Of a stretch of DNA of 64,000 bases, positions 7,624-19,657 are shown piece by piece (the first letter of the stretch is position 1; each line of letters opens with the position of its first letter). The notes beneath the pieces are model-generated. The model was not told where the DNA came from, did no database searches, and was given only the letters and a program-made list of their open reading frames with translations. The DNA comes from Streptococcus infantis SK970 (lineage in GTDB: Bacteria; Bacillota; Bacilli; Lactobacillales; Streptococcaceae). The translations under genes were made by a program, and so were the position numbers. The stretch is from assembly GCA_000223255.2 (NCBI GenBank), contig AFUT01000003.1, forward strand, positions 186,001 to 250,000, written 5' to 3'.

Positions 7624-8856
7624 TTACATCAAATGATTATATAATTCCTGCATCTGCATATCATCTGGAACGAGATTGAGATAAGCTTGGATATATGTTT
7701 TTGCTTCTTCTAACTTACCGAGTTCTCTTAATAAATAAATATACTGCTCCAAAAACTCAGGATTGTCCTTCAGCTCTGTAGCAAGCTCCTTATAGAGTTC
7801 ATAGGCTGCATCCAACTCCTCAGTTTCCTGGTAGCTTCGAGCAATCATCCATTTAGTCAAGAGATTCTCAGGCTCATGGACTGCTAAAGCGAGAATATCC
7901 TCGTATCTCTCTTGTTCCTGATACATGGTCGCTAAGCGCAGCAAAATTTCTTCCTGGTCATCAGCATTCTCTTGAGCTTGCAGTAGATAAGCTTCTGCTT
8001 GTTCAGGTTGGTGTAACTCGTAAGATAGCTGAGATGAAAGGAGCAACAAACGAGTTTCAAAAGGATTTTTTGATAAGCCTTGTTGGGCTATTTTTAGAGC
8101 TTCTTCTGTCTGATGTTCTTTATGAAGTGCTTGACTATAGCCATACTCATATCCTTCAAAATCTGGGGAAATGGTGTCTATTTGCTTAAAGTAAAAAGCT
8201 GCTTTTTGATAATCCTCTTGGTCAAAATAGAGACTTGCGAGTTCATAGGCTGTTTGGTCATCATATTCTAACTCTAAGGCTTTTTCTAGAAACTCAATAG
8301 CAGATTCGAACTTACCAAGTCTTGCATAAGCAAGACCTATTCTCTGATAAGTTGAAATTCCTGTTTGATCATAGATAGCACGATTATCTAGTTGAGCATA
8401 GCCCTGAATGGCTTCTAAATCGTTTCCTAGCTCACTATCTAGTTCGGCTAGTCCAAATATCAGGAGAGGATCATCAGAGTAGCTACGAGCTTCTAAGAGC
8501 TTCTCACGCGCCACATCTGTCAGTCCTTCCATCTGATATAAATCAGCTTTTAAGGCAAGAGCTGATACATACCATTCGCTCTCCGGACCAATGTTCTCTA
8601 AATAATCAAAAGCTTCCTCAATCAGTCCATCTTCGCCAGCGATTGCAGCTAGATTGATATAGACCTCTGGGAATTTCGGTGCTAATTTCTCATAAATTTG
8701 CCCTGCTTGCGGATAGAAACCTATTCCTTCGAGATATGCAGCAAGTTCAAGAAGCACTTCATCTGAGTCTTCTTCTATTGCTTTTTGAAAATAGGAATCT
8801 GCTTTGGGCAAATCTTGTTGTTCTAAAGCCTCGAGCATTTGTTGACTATTGTTCAC
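7624..8856 (-). CDS. Tetratricopeptide repeat protein
   Basis: A 410-residue acidic protein made almost wholly of helical TPR units, for example GFYPQAGQIYEKLAPKFPE, ARLGKFESAIEFLEKALEL and DQEDYQKAAFYFKQIDTISP. TPR arrays bind other proteins; no enzymatic domain or signal peptide is seen. The start is a GTG at 8854-8856 with AGGAG 9 bases upstream. It overlaps the preceding AI-2E family gene by 11 bases, so the two are translationally coupled and the proteins may act together. A terminator follows. Specific function is unknown. Confidence 0.85.
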   Translation of the reverse strand: MNNSQQMLEALEQQDLPKADSYFQKAIEEDSDEVLLELAAYLEGIGFYPQAGQIYEKLAPKFPEVYINLAAIAGEDGLIEEAFDYLENIGPESEWYVSALALKADLYQMEGLTDVAREKLLEARSYSDDPLLIFGLAELDSELGNDLEAIQGYAQLDNRAIYDQTGISTYQRIGLAYARLGKFESAIEFLEKALELEYDDQTAYELASLYFDQEDYQKAAFYFKQIDTISPDFEGYEYGYSQALHKEHQTEEALKIAQQGLSKNPFETRLLLLSSQLSYELHQPEQAEAYLLQAQENADDQEEILLRLATMYQEQERYEDILALAVHEPENLLTKWMIARSYQETEELDAAYELYKELATELKDNPEFLEQYIYLLRELGKLEEAKTYIQAYLNLVPDDMQMQELYNHLM

Positions 8857-10009
8857 GATCAGTCTCCTCTACTGGTTCATAAAGTCCACTAACTCCTTTA
8901 TACCAATCAAAAATTTCTGAGATGACTACTTTTGCAGAAGCGTAGATTGGAATACCTAGCAATACACCCCAAATACCAAACATGGATCCTGAAGTTAATA
9001 GAACAAACAGAATGGTGATTGGGTGAATATTGAGTTGGCTTCCTAGAATCAATGGCGATACGAAGCGTCCTTCAATGGTTTGCTCAACAATAAAGACGAT
9101 AATAACCTTTAAGAGCATAACAGGACCAGCAATCAGTCCCAAAACAAGCGCAGGAATCATAGCAAGGAAACTACCTAGATAAGGCACAAGGTTCAATACA
9201 CCTGCAGTAACACCGAGCGCTACTGCATATCGAAGTCCAATAATCTTAAAGAAGATAATAAACATGATAGCCACGATAACGGCTACGGTAATTTGTCCTC
9301 TAACGTAGTTCGCAAGTTGTTGATTGACATCTGAAAGAACTTTACCGACTGGTTCTCTCAATTTATTTGGTAGAAATTGAGTAATATAGTCTCTTAGCCC
9401 TTTACCGTCTCGAAGGAGGTAAAAGAGCATAAATGGCATGATAATTAGAGCAACAATCACTTGTGACGTTCCACTGATAAGAGCACTCACCCAGTTAACA
9501 GCCTTAGAAGAAATATTACTTGCCCAAGCAGTTGCTTGTGTTGAAAAATTAGCTAGAACCTGCTCCAATTGAGGTCTAAAGTCATCTGGCAAACGCTTGG
9601 TTACGAGATCATCAATAACTTTATCAGCATCTTCGAGATAACTTGGGACATTTTGCGCAAAAACAACTACTTGACGTTGAAGGTTTGGAATCGCAACGGC
9701 TAGACCAATAATCAAGAGTACGGCAATAATGACGAAGATAATACTAATGGCTAAGACACGGTTAATCTTGTACTTCTCCATCAGATCTACTAGTGGATTC
9801 AAGAGGTAAAAAAGTAGACCCGATAAGATAACCGGCAACATGACTACTGATAAAAAGTCGATAACAGGGATAAATAAGAAGCTGATTTTACTGAGAATAA
9901 AAATATTGAGACCTAATAACAAGGCTACCAAAAATACAGTAACAGCCTTATTATCTAAAAACCATTTAAAAAACCAAGATAAGGTAAAGTGTTTCTCTTT
10001 TTGTTCCAT
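8846..10009 (-). CDS. AI-2E family transporter (YdbI/PerM-like membrane protein)
   Basis: A 387-residue membrane protein of the AI-2E/UPF0118 family, with about eight hydrophobic segments. The conserved core LGVTAGVLNLVPYLGSFLAM and the C-terminal motif HPITILFVLLTSGSMFGIWG are visible. A soluble stretch of roughly residues 110-170 precedes a cluster of four C-terminal helices. Members have been linked to autoinducer-2 export, Na/Li antiport and PerM-like permease activity; the sequence does not decide between these. The gene lies 11 bases over the TPR gene. A second, diverged member is at 33932-35032. Confidence 0.87.
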   Translation of the reverse strand: MEQKEKHFTLSWFFKWFLDNKAVTVFLVALLLGLNIFILSKISFLFIPVIDFLSVVMLPVILSGLLFYLLNPLVDLMEKYKINRVLAISIIFVIIAVLLIIGLAVAIPNLQRQVVVFAQNVPSYLEDADKVIDDLVTKRLPDDFRPQLEQVLANFSTQATAWASNISSKAVNWVSALISGTSQVIVALIIMPFMLFYLLRDGKGLRDYITQFLPNKLREPVGKVLSDVNQQLANYVRGQITVAVIVAIMFIIFFKIIGLRYAVALGVTAGVLNLVPYLGSFLAMIPALVLGLIAGPVMLLKVIIVFIVEQTIEGRFVSPLILGSQLNIHPITILFVLLTSGSMFGIWGVLLGIPIYASAKVVISEIFDWYKGVSGLYEPVEETDREQ

Positions 10010-10163
10010 TTTTTCTTCCTTTCCTTTGTCCTAACATTATACCATGTTTTAAGAAAAATAAGGTTTTTTTATAGTCTTTTAGCAAGGGATAAATTTGTAT
10101 TCTTGACAAGGGAAGAGCTATTTTTTCTGACTTAGATTTTTCATCTAGCAGGTCTTTTTATGT

Positions 10164-10190
10164 TATAATTGAATTATCTTTTTCTAGAGG
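10164..10190 (+). promoter_or_regulatory. Extended -10 promoter and SD of the lactonase-fold gene
   Basis: TG-T-TATAAT at 10161-10169 predicts a start near 10176. AGAGG at 10186-10190 is 7 bases before the ATG at 10198, which is why that ATG is preferred to the one at 10192. Confidence 0.6.
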
Positions 10191-10197
10191 TATGAAT

Positions 10198-11211
10198 ATG
10201 AAAGAAATAGTATATTTTGGAACCTATACACGACGTATTTCTCAAGGGATTTACAAGGCTGATTTTGATACTGAGACTGGCAAACTCTCAAATCTAGAAC
10301 TCTTTGCAACCGAGCCAAGTCCAACCTACCTAGCCTTTGATCAGCATCAGCATCTCTATACTGTCGGAAGCCATGATGACAAAGGTGGAATCGCAGCATA
10401 CAAAACTGATGGTGTCCTTCTGAATCACGTTGTTGAAGAAGGTGCTCCTCATTGCTATGTTGCAGTCGATGAGACACGGAGTCTAGTTTATGGCGCCAAC
10501 TATCATAAAGGTCAAGTTCTAGTCTATAAACGTAAAGAAGATGGCTGTCTTAAATTGGCAGACAAAGTTCAACACACTGGCCATGGTCCACATGAAAACC
10601 AAGCTTCTCCCCACGTACACTACACCGACTTAACACCAGACCAATATTTGGTAACTTGTGACTTAGGTACTGACGAGATCATTACCTATGATGTCAATCT
10701 AGAAGGAAAGTTGACGAAACTAGCAACTTATAATTGTAATCCCGGCGCTGGTGCTCGTCACCTTGTTTTCCACCACCACTACAAGATTGCTTATCTCATC
10801 TGTGAACTCAATAGTACGATTGAAGTATTGATTTACGATGGTGTTGGAGAATTTGAACAAATGCAGGTCATTTCAACCTTACCAGATGACTATAGTGGCT
10901 TTAATGGAACTGCCGCTATTCGTCTCTCTAAAGATGGTAAATTCCTCTACGCTTCTAATCGAGGCCATGATTCTATCGCTGTTTATAGCATTTTAGCAGA
11001 TGGAAGCTTAGAATTATTAGAGATTGTTCCAACGCATGGGAAAAATCCACGTGATTTTGATTTATCACCTGACCAAGAATTCCTTATCGCTGTTCACCAG
11101 GATTCTGATAATGCGACAGTCTTTAAGCGCAATCCTGAAACTGGTAGACTTGCTGAACTTTCTAATGAATTTCAGGTACCTGAAGCAGTCTGCATAAGTT
11201 TCACCAAATAA
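10198..11211 (+). CDS. Lactonase family beta-propeller protein (Pgl/YkgB-like)
   Basis: A 337-residue seven-bladed propeller of the 6-phosphogluconolactonase (YbhE/PgL) family. It starts MKEIVYFGTYTRRISQGIY and contains HVVEEGAPHCYVAVDE, GHGPHENQASPHVH and RHLVFHHHYKIAYLICELNS, which resemble the conserved active-site regions. The E. coli relative hydrolyses 6-phosphogluconolactone; in streptococci, where the oxidative pentose phosphate pathway varies, the substrate may differ. It is monocistronic, bounded by its own promoter and a bidirectional terminator shared with atpC. Confidence 0.85.
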   Translation: MKEIVYFGTYTRRISQGIYKADFDTETGKLSNLELFATEPSPTYLAFDQHQHLYTVGSHDDKGGIAAYKTDGVLLNHVVEEGAPHCYVAVDETRSLVYGANYHKGQVLVYKRKEDGCLKLADKVQHTGHGPHENQASPHVHYTDLTPDQYLVTCDLGTDEIITYDVNLEGKLTKLATYNCNPGAGARHLVFHHHYKIAYLICELNSTIEVLIYDGVGEFEQMQVISTLPDDYSGFNGTAAIRLSKDGKFLYASNRGHDSIAVYSILADGSLELLEIVPTHGKNPRDFDLSPDQEFLIAVHQDSDNATVFKRNPETGRLAELSNEFQVPEAVCISFTK

Positions 11212-11220
11212 GACATAAGA

Positions 11221-11252
11221 AAAAATGAACTTGATTTAACAAGTTCATTTTT
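11221..11252. terminator. Bidirectional terminator between the lactonase gene and atpC
   Basis: AAAAATGAACTTG and its exact complement CAAGTTCATTTTT flank a six-base loop. It has A and T tracts on both sides and lies between convergent genes. Confidence 0.92.
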
Positions 11253-11255
11253 ATT

Positions 11256-11675
11256 TTATAATTTATTTCCGACATTAATACGGTTAATAGCACGTTGCAA
11301 TGCAATTTTAGCACGGCGCTCTTGGTCGATTAAGTGTTTGTCTTGTGCTTCTTCGATTTCACGTTCAGCACGAAGTTTAGCACGTTCTGCACGACTAACA
11401 TCAATATCGCGCGCACGTTCAGCTGAGTCAGCAATAATGGTAATGACATTATTAGCAATCTCAATAATTCCTCCGTTTACTGCAATCCAGTTCACATGAG
11501 TATCATCATCGATGCGTTTAACCTTTACTTCATCAACTGCTAGAACCGCAATCATATTTTCATGTCGTGGCAAGATCCCCATCTCACCATCCAGAGTTCG
11601 TACCGATACAAAGCTGGCATGGTGATCATAGACGAGGCCATCTGGTGTCACGATCTGGACAGTTAAATGTGCCAT
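11256..11675 (-). CDS. atpC: F-type ATP synthase subunit epsilon
   Basis: A 139-residue epsilon subunit, the last gene of the operon. The N-terminal beta domain ([21 protein letters not shown], then [16 protein letters not shown]) is followed by a two-helix C-terminal domain rich in Arg and Glu ([20 protein letters not shown]). It couples the rotor to F1 and can inhibit ATP hydrolysis. It lies 10 bases after atpD. In streptococci the enzyme works mainly as an ATP-driven proton pump for acid tolerance. Confidence 0.96.
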   Translation of the reverse strand: MAHLTVQIVTPDGLVYDHHASFVSVRTLDGEMGILPRHENMIAVLAVDEVKVKRIDDDTHVNWIAVNGGIIEIANNVITIIADSAERARDIDVSRAERAKLRAEREIEEAQDKHLIDQERRAKIALQRAINRINVGNKL

Positions 11676-11685
11676 AGATCACCTC

Positions 11686-13091
<1,406 letters not shown>

Positions 13092-13146
13092 CTACTTCTC
13101 CTATTCTGTATAAGATACTGTCGGTTCCTAGCTCAACTAGGTCCTA

Positions 13147-13251
13147 ATACTCTTCGAAAATCTAATTCAAACCACGTCAGCGTCGCCTTACCGTACTCAA
13201 GTACAGCCTGCAGCTAGCTTCCTAGTTTACTCTTTGATTTTCATTGAGTAT
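13147..13251 (+). repeat. BOX element (boxA-boxC form) inside the atp operon
   Basis: A 105-base element begins ATACTCTTCGAAAATC and ends GATTTTCATTGAGTAT, so its ends are imperfect inverted repeats. It contains CGTCAGCGTCGCCTTACCGTA, which matches the complement of the BOXA1R typing primer site with one change, followed by a boxC-like part (GCAGCTAGCTTCCTAGTTT). No boxB module is present. Orientation boxA to boxC is opposite to atp transcription. It lies in the 191-base gap between atpG and atpD. Confidence 0.88.
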
Positions 13252-13282
13252 AAGTTCATTTTCATACGAGCTGGACTAGAGC

Positions 13283-14161
13283 CTATTCTAAAGCACTAGC
13301 TCCTGCTACGATTTCTGTAATTTCTTGTGTAATCGCCGCCTGTCTGGCACGGTTATACTGAATTGTCAAATCATTAATAACTTTTTTAGCATTATCTGTA
13401 GCTGTTTGCATAGCCGTCATCCCTGCCGCATTTTCAGCTGTCTTGGCATCAATAATAGCACCGTAAATCATACTTTCTGCAAACTGTGGCAATAGTTGAT
13501 CCAAGATTTCTTCACGACTTGTTTCAAGCTCAAATGTCAAGCTGTAGTTATCATCTGCTTCATTTGGGTCCAAGTCGACAATTGGAAGCATCTGCTCCAC
13601 ACGCATTTGACTTGTCAGTGTATTCACGTGGTGGTTGTAGCAAACATAGAGCTCATCGAAAAGTTCATTTTGATACATTTCAATGGTTTTTGAAATAATC
13701 TTGCGAACTTCATCGAAGCTTGGTTGACTGGCTAGACCACGCAATTCATAAATTGGCTGAATACCACGAGCTTTAAAGAAGTCTGCTCCCATACCACCGA
13801 TACAGATGACTTCGAAATCATCACCTGATGGATGGTATTCTTGTTGCAGTTCCATGACAGCCTTCAAGATTGAAGAGTTATAGCCTCCAACAAGACCACG
13901 GTCAGATGTAATGACGATATAGCCTGTTTTTTTGACAGGGCGACTAATCAACATTGGATTTGTTGATCCGCCAGCACCATCTCCGTGAAGGATGTCTGTA
14001 AGAAGTTTACGGACTTTTTGAGCATAAATCTGGAAGTTGCGTGCAGCTTCTTCAGAACGACCTAACTTAGCTGCAGAAACCATCTGCATAGCGTTAGTAA
14101 TTTGACTAGTATTTTTCGTTGAGGCGATTTTTGTTTTAATATCATTTAGAGATACTGCCAT
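13283..14161 (-). CDS. atpG: F-type ATP synthase subunit gamma
   Basis: The 292-residue central stalk subunit. The N-terminal helix region [20 protein letters not shown] and the C-terminal helix [18 protein letters not shown] form the rotating coiled coil; the middle segment [16 protein letters not shown] is conserved. The length is normal. It follows atpA by 15 bases and is separated from atpD by 191 bases holding a BOX element, unusually long for this operon. Confidence 0.96.
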   Translation of the reverse strand: MAVSLNDIKTKIASTKNTSQITNAMQMVSAAKLGRSEEAARNFQIYAQKVRKLLTDILHGDGAGGSTNPMLISRPVKKTGYIVITSDRGLVGGYNSSILKAVMELQQEYHPSGDDFEVICIGGMGADFFKARGIQPIYELRGLASQPSFDEVRKIISKTIEMYQNELFDELYVCYNHHVNTLTSQMRVEQMLPIVDLDPNEADDNYSLTFELETSREEILDQLLPQFAESMIYGAIIDAKTAENAAGMTAMQTATDNAKKVINDLTIQYNRARQAAITQEITEIVAGASALE

Positions 14162-14176
14162 CTGACACCTCTCTTC

Positions 14177-16232
<2,056 letters not shown>

Positions 16233-16233
<1 letters not shown>

Positions 16234-16727
16234 TAAGCTTCTCCTAGCTGATCGATATACTGATCAATGAGTTCTTTATGGGCCTGACTGTCAAGGTTTT
16301 TAGAGAGAATTTTCTCAGCTAGACTGATTGTCAAGTCTGCCACATCTCCCTTAACACTTTGTAAAGCCTCAGCTTTATTTTGAGCAATTTCTTGGTTGGC
16401 TTTTTCTTTTAAGCGCCCTGCTTCAAGTTTAGCTTCGGCTAAAATATCGGCTCTACTTTTCTCAGCAGTTCCCTTTGCATTCTCGATAATCGTTTTAGCT
16501 TCGGTACGGCTACCTGCTAACTCAGCTTCACGTTTGCTAGCTAGTTCCTCAGCCTTTTTACGGGCTTCCTCGGCACCATCAATATCTGAAGAAATCTTTT
16601 CAGCACGTTCATCTAAGATGCTGGAAAGATTTCCCCAAGCATATTTCTTCACTAAAAAGATCAATAAAAGGAAGGAACCAGCGATCAGAATAAAGTCACC
16701 AATAATGGTACTAATAGTTAAATCCAT
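16233..16727 (-). CDS. atpF: F-type ATP synthase subunit b
   Basis: A 164-residue peripheral-stalk subunit with one N-terminal membrane helix ([20 protein letters not shown], residues 12-31) and a long charged alpha-helical tail rich in Ala, Glu and Lys that forms a dimeric coiled coil. The stop overlaps the atpH start. AGGAGG lies in front of the ATG. The composition and length are standard for streptococci. Confidence 0.95.
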
Positions 16728-16745
16728 CTTCTAATCCTCCTCTAC

Positions 16746-17461
16746 TTACTCTTCCCCTTCATTTATTTTTTACCAATGTACATAGATGACAACATGGTAA
16801 ATACATAAGCTTGAATACATGAAATGAAAATCGAAAATGCTGTCCATAACATGTTTGCAATAAAGGCAAAAGGATACCAATACAAAGCACTTTGTGACAA
16901 GGCTAATAGCAATCCAGCTAAGACCTCACCGGCAAAAATATTTCCGTAGATCCGAATCGCCAAGGAAGCAAAATTGGTGAACTCTTCTAAAATGTTCATC
17001 GGAGTCATAAAGCCAGGTGTAACAAATGCTCTCAAATATTCTTTAACGCCTCTACGACGAACTCCTTCTACATGGGCGATCAAAGTGATCAATAATGAGA
17101 GGGATAAATCGTATCCAAGGTTGGCTGTTGGGGAAGTCCACAAGTTATAACCGTTTGTTGTTTGTACTTTTGCCATTAAGCCGATATTATTGGCAACCAA
17201 GATAAACAGAAAGAGAGAAAACAGAAACAAGGAATAATCCTTGATGTATGATTCTCCAATGTTTGGTTTGGTAAAACCAATCACAAAGTCATAAATCATC
17301 TCAAGAGCATTTTGTTTGCCCTTTGGACGGATGGTCATTTTACGACTTGCCCAGTAGACAAAGGCAAAAACCATCAAAACAGTTACAAGAGACATGGCAA
17401 GCAGGGTCAAATCAAAGGATATTGGTCCAATATTAACGGTTGGATTCAAACTTTCTTCCAT
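16746..17461 (-). CDS. atpB: F-type ATP synthase subunit a, last residues frameshifted in this sequence
   Basis: The proton-channel subunit, with six hydrophobic segments and the essential Arg in the [18 protein letters not shown] helix. As read, it stops after SSMYIGKK at 16763 (232 residues). Adding one base to the T run at 16766-16771 gives an end GKKINEGEE with its stop at 16746, i.e. 238 residues, the length and type of end I recall for pneumococcal AtpB. It lies downstream of atpE and 19 bases (18 after repair) upstream of atpF. Confidence 0.93.
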
Positions 17462-17493
17462 GGTTTGACACCTCCATTTCTAAATAGAGTTGT

Positions 17494-17694
17494 CTATTTA
17501 ATGACAAATGCCATCGCCAAGGTTACAAAGAATGTTCCTTCGATAAAGGCAATCCCCATGATCATCAAACTACGCAATTGTGGGATGATATCTGGTTGGC
17601 GTGCTGCAGATTTGAACAAACCGTTCATCAAAAATCCTTCTGCAAGAGATACACCCATACAGGCAAGACAAAGTCCGAAAAATGTTAAATTCAT
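17494..17694 (-). CDS. atpE: F-type ATP synthase subunit c
   Basis: A 66-residue proteolipid with two membrane helices, the first gene of the operon. The proton carrier is E52 in [10 protein letters not shown], and the polar loop is ARQPD at residues 31-35. Positions linked to optochin response in pneumococci are G14, G20, M23 and A49, which all look unmutated here. The short form without a long leader is typical of streptococci. AAAAGGAGAA precedes the ATG. Confidence 0.96.
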   Translation of the reverse strand: MNLTFFGLCLACMGVSLAEGFLMNGLFKSAARQPDIIPQLRSLMIMGIAFIEGTFFVTLAMAFVIK

Positions 17695-17731
17695 GACGAA
17701 TTCTCCTTTTTTAAATTAAATTTACCTTCCT

Positions 17732-17760
17732 AGTTTAGTCCTAAAATTTGCTTTTGTCAA
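17732..17760 (-). promoter_or_regulatory. Promoter of the atp operon
   Basis: On the minus strand TTGACA (17755-17760) and TAAACT (17732-17737) are separated by 17 bases, about 38 bases before the atpE start codon. Confidence 0.75.
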
Positions 17761-17774
17761 CTTTTTACTAATAA

Positions 17775-17788
17775 TGAAAGCGTTTCGA
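17775..17788 (-). promoter_or_regulatory. Candidate cre (CcpA) site upstream of the atp promoter
   Basis: TCGAAACGCTTTCA on the minus strand matches 12 of 14 positions of the cre consensus TGWAANCGNTNWCA. It lies 15 bases upstream of the -35 box. The location would fit activation or roadblock-free regulation; this is a sequence match only. Confidence 0.4.
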
Positions 17789-17885
17789 ATCATTTATTTC
17801 TAATTTTATGATTTTCAAGACAATTATATAGAAAATTTCATTGTCTTTTCATACCACTTCACTACCTTTCCTTGTTTTCTGAAAA

Positions 17886-17917
17886 CAAAAAACCGAGTTT
17901 TACAACTCGGTTTTTTC
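17886..17917 (-). terminator. Terminator of the CHY zinc finger gene
   Basis: AAAAAACCGAGTT and AACTCGGTTTTTT around a four-base loop lie just after the stop codon. It separates this unit from the atp operon promoter. Confidence 0.92.
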
Positions 17918-17922
17918 AGTTC

Positions 17923-18234
17923 TTATCTGAAATAAATTGAGTGATGATTTTGACAAGCGGGATTAAAGAGTGCTGCACAATAAGGACAAGTACCCTTCTC
18001 CGTATACTCCTCATGAAACAGTGTCCTCTTACAGGAACCACATAAGATAGGTTTATCCTGTTTCAGGCTTAAAGGATAGGGAGAAAATACGTGCGACTCC
18101 AGTTCATTGTGACACTGATAACAGGCATAGTATTTCTTACACTCATAGCACTGCAGGGCTACGATATCCTTATCAGTATAGTAATGAACACATCTGCTTT
18201 CATGATCTACTAGTAATCCCTGAGCTTGAACCAT
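17923..18234 (-). CDS. CHY zinc finger protein
   Basis: A 103-residue protein with the CHY-type zinc-binding array: C16-x-H at VHYYTDKD, CYECKKYYACYQCH near residues 29-42, LCGSCKRTLF near 64-73 and CPYCAALFNPACQNH near 83-97. The family (PF05495) includes yeast Hot13 and eukaryotic RING-associated domains; bacterial members are stand-alone and uncharacterised. An SD (AAGGA) lies 7 bases upstream. It starts 15 bases after the U32 gene, so it is probably co-transcribed with it. Confidence 0.85.
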   Translation of the reverse strand: MVQAQGLLVDHESRCVHYYTDKDIVALQCYECKKYYACYQCHNELESHVFSPYPLSLKQDKPILCGSCKRTLFHEEYTEKGTCPYCAALFNPACQNHHSIYFR

Positions 18235-18248
18235 TGATTTTTCCTTAT

Positions 18249-19535
18249 CTAGGCACGAACTGTGACACTTGTTCCATCTTCTTTATAAAGATTAATCAGA
18301 CCTTCTTTCAAAGCACGTACCATATCACCAGCTTCTACTGGTTGAGGAACCTTGATAGTCAAAAGTTCCATTGGATTTGGGGCGCGATCGATTTTATTCC
18401 CTTTGGCGTCATGAAGGTCTTCGATGTAAGTTTCAAAATGGCGGAAACCTGGTCCGTAAAATTCAACTTGGTCACCTTCATTGATAACATTACGTTGACG
18501 AATAGTTGCTGTTTGAGTCGCATCATCATAAGCTACTACTTCAGCAACAAACTTGTATTCTGGAATCTTACGACGAGCACCAAACAATTGTTCATTTTCA
18601 GTTGGTGTTCCATAGTAGAAACCTGTAGCCAATTCACGTTGGGCAACCTTCCACATTTCATCAATCAAGTCTTGCTTGATTGCTTCAAACTTTTCAGGGC
18701 TCTCAAGGTAAGCATCAACTGCAGCCTTGTAGCAGTTTGTTACTGTTGAAACATAGTGGATTGATTTCATACGTCCTTCAATCTTAAGACTGTCTACGCC
18801 ATTTTCAATCATATCTGGGATATGGTCAATCATAGACATATCAACCGCAGACATGGAGAACTCTTCAGGAATTTCTCCCTTAAGACTCTTACGCTCTTTA
18901 CCAAATGGCATATCGTAAAGGTCATATTTCCAACGGCAAGATTGTGAACATCCACCACGGTTGGCATCACGCATACTCATATGGTTAGAAAGAGTACAAC
19001 GACCAGAGTATGAGATACACATAGCTCCATGTACAAAGGCTTCGATTTCTACATCTGTACGTTTGCGGATTTCTGCCAACTCTTCCATAGAAACCTCACG
19101 CGCCAAAACGACACGCGTCAAGCCAAGTTCTTTCCAGAATTCTAGTGTTTCATAGTTGGTCGCACTAGCTTGTGTAGAAAGGTGGATTTCAAGACCTGGT
19201 GCTTCAGTTGCAGCAATCATAATCAAGGCTGGATCAGACACGATAACCGCTGCAATTCCGATATCACGCAATTTACGGAACCATTCGCCGGCCCCTTCTT
19301 CATTTCCTTCGTGCATGACCATATTAGCAGCTACATAAACCTTAGCACCATATTTAGCTGCGAACTGTACTCCTTCTTCCATTTGTTCGAAAGTAAAGTT
19401 CCCTGCACGGCTACGAAGACCATAGGCCTGACCACCAATAAAGACAGCATCTGCTCCGTATTGAACAGCTACTTTTAGTTTTTCAAGAGTTCCTGCAGGT
19501 GATAGAACCTCAGGACGTTTCAAAGTTTTTGTCAT
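18249..19535 (-). CDS. Peptidase U32 family protein (TrhP-like tRNA hydroxylation factor)
   Basis: A 428-residue member of the U32 (YegQ/YrrO) family. It begins MTKTLKRPEVLSPAGTLEKL and carries the signature EAFVHGAMCISYSGRCTLSN. The cysteines CSQSCRWKYDLYDMP are the likely Fe-S ligands. Relatives TrhP/YrrO are needed for 5-hydroxyuridine formation at tRNA position 34; the older collagenase label is probably wrong. The start at 19535 has AGGAG 5 bases upstream and is preferred to an ATG at 19553. Many Firmicutes carry a shorter paralogue just upstream; here the neighbour is comEC instead. Confidence 0.85.
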   Translation of the reverse strand: MTKTLKRPEVLSPAGTLEKLKVAVQYGADAVFIGGQAYGLRSRAGNFTFEQMEEGVQFAAKYGAKVYVAANMVMHEGNEEGAGEWFRKLRDIGIAAVIVSDPALIMIAATEAPGLEIHLSTQASATNYETLEFWKELGLTRVVLAREVSMEELAEIRKRTDVEIEAFVHGAMCISYSGRCTLSNHMSMRDANRGGCSQSCRWKYDLYDMPFGKERKSLKGEIPEEFSMSAVDMSMIDHIPDMIENGVDSLKIEGRMKSIHYVSTVTNCYKAAVDAYLESPEKFEAIKQDLIDEMWKVAQRELATGFYYGTPTENEQLFGARRKIPEYKFVAEVVAYDDATQTATIRQRNVINEGDQVEFYGPGFRHFETYIEDLHDAKGNKIDRAPNPMELLTIKVPQPVEAGDMVRALKEGLINLYKEDGTSVTVRA

Positions 19536-19657
19536 GTTTTCTCCTATTTGCAATATAAAAGTTTGACACTAATCTTTACCATTTTATAGCAAAAAGGTTC
19601 TAAAATCAAGTTTTGATTGATTGTTTAGACAATTTTAATTTTCTTCCAAAATCTAAA

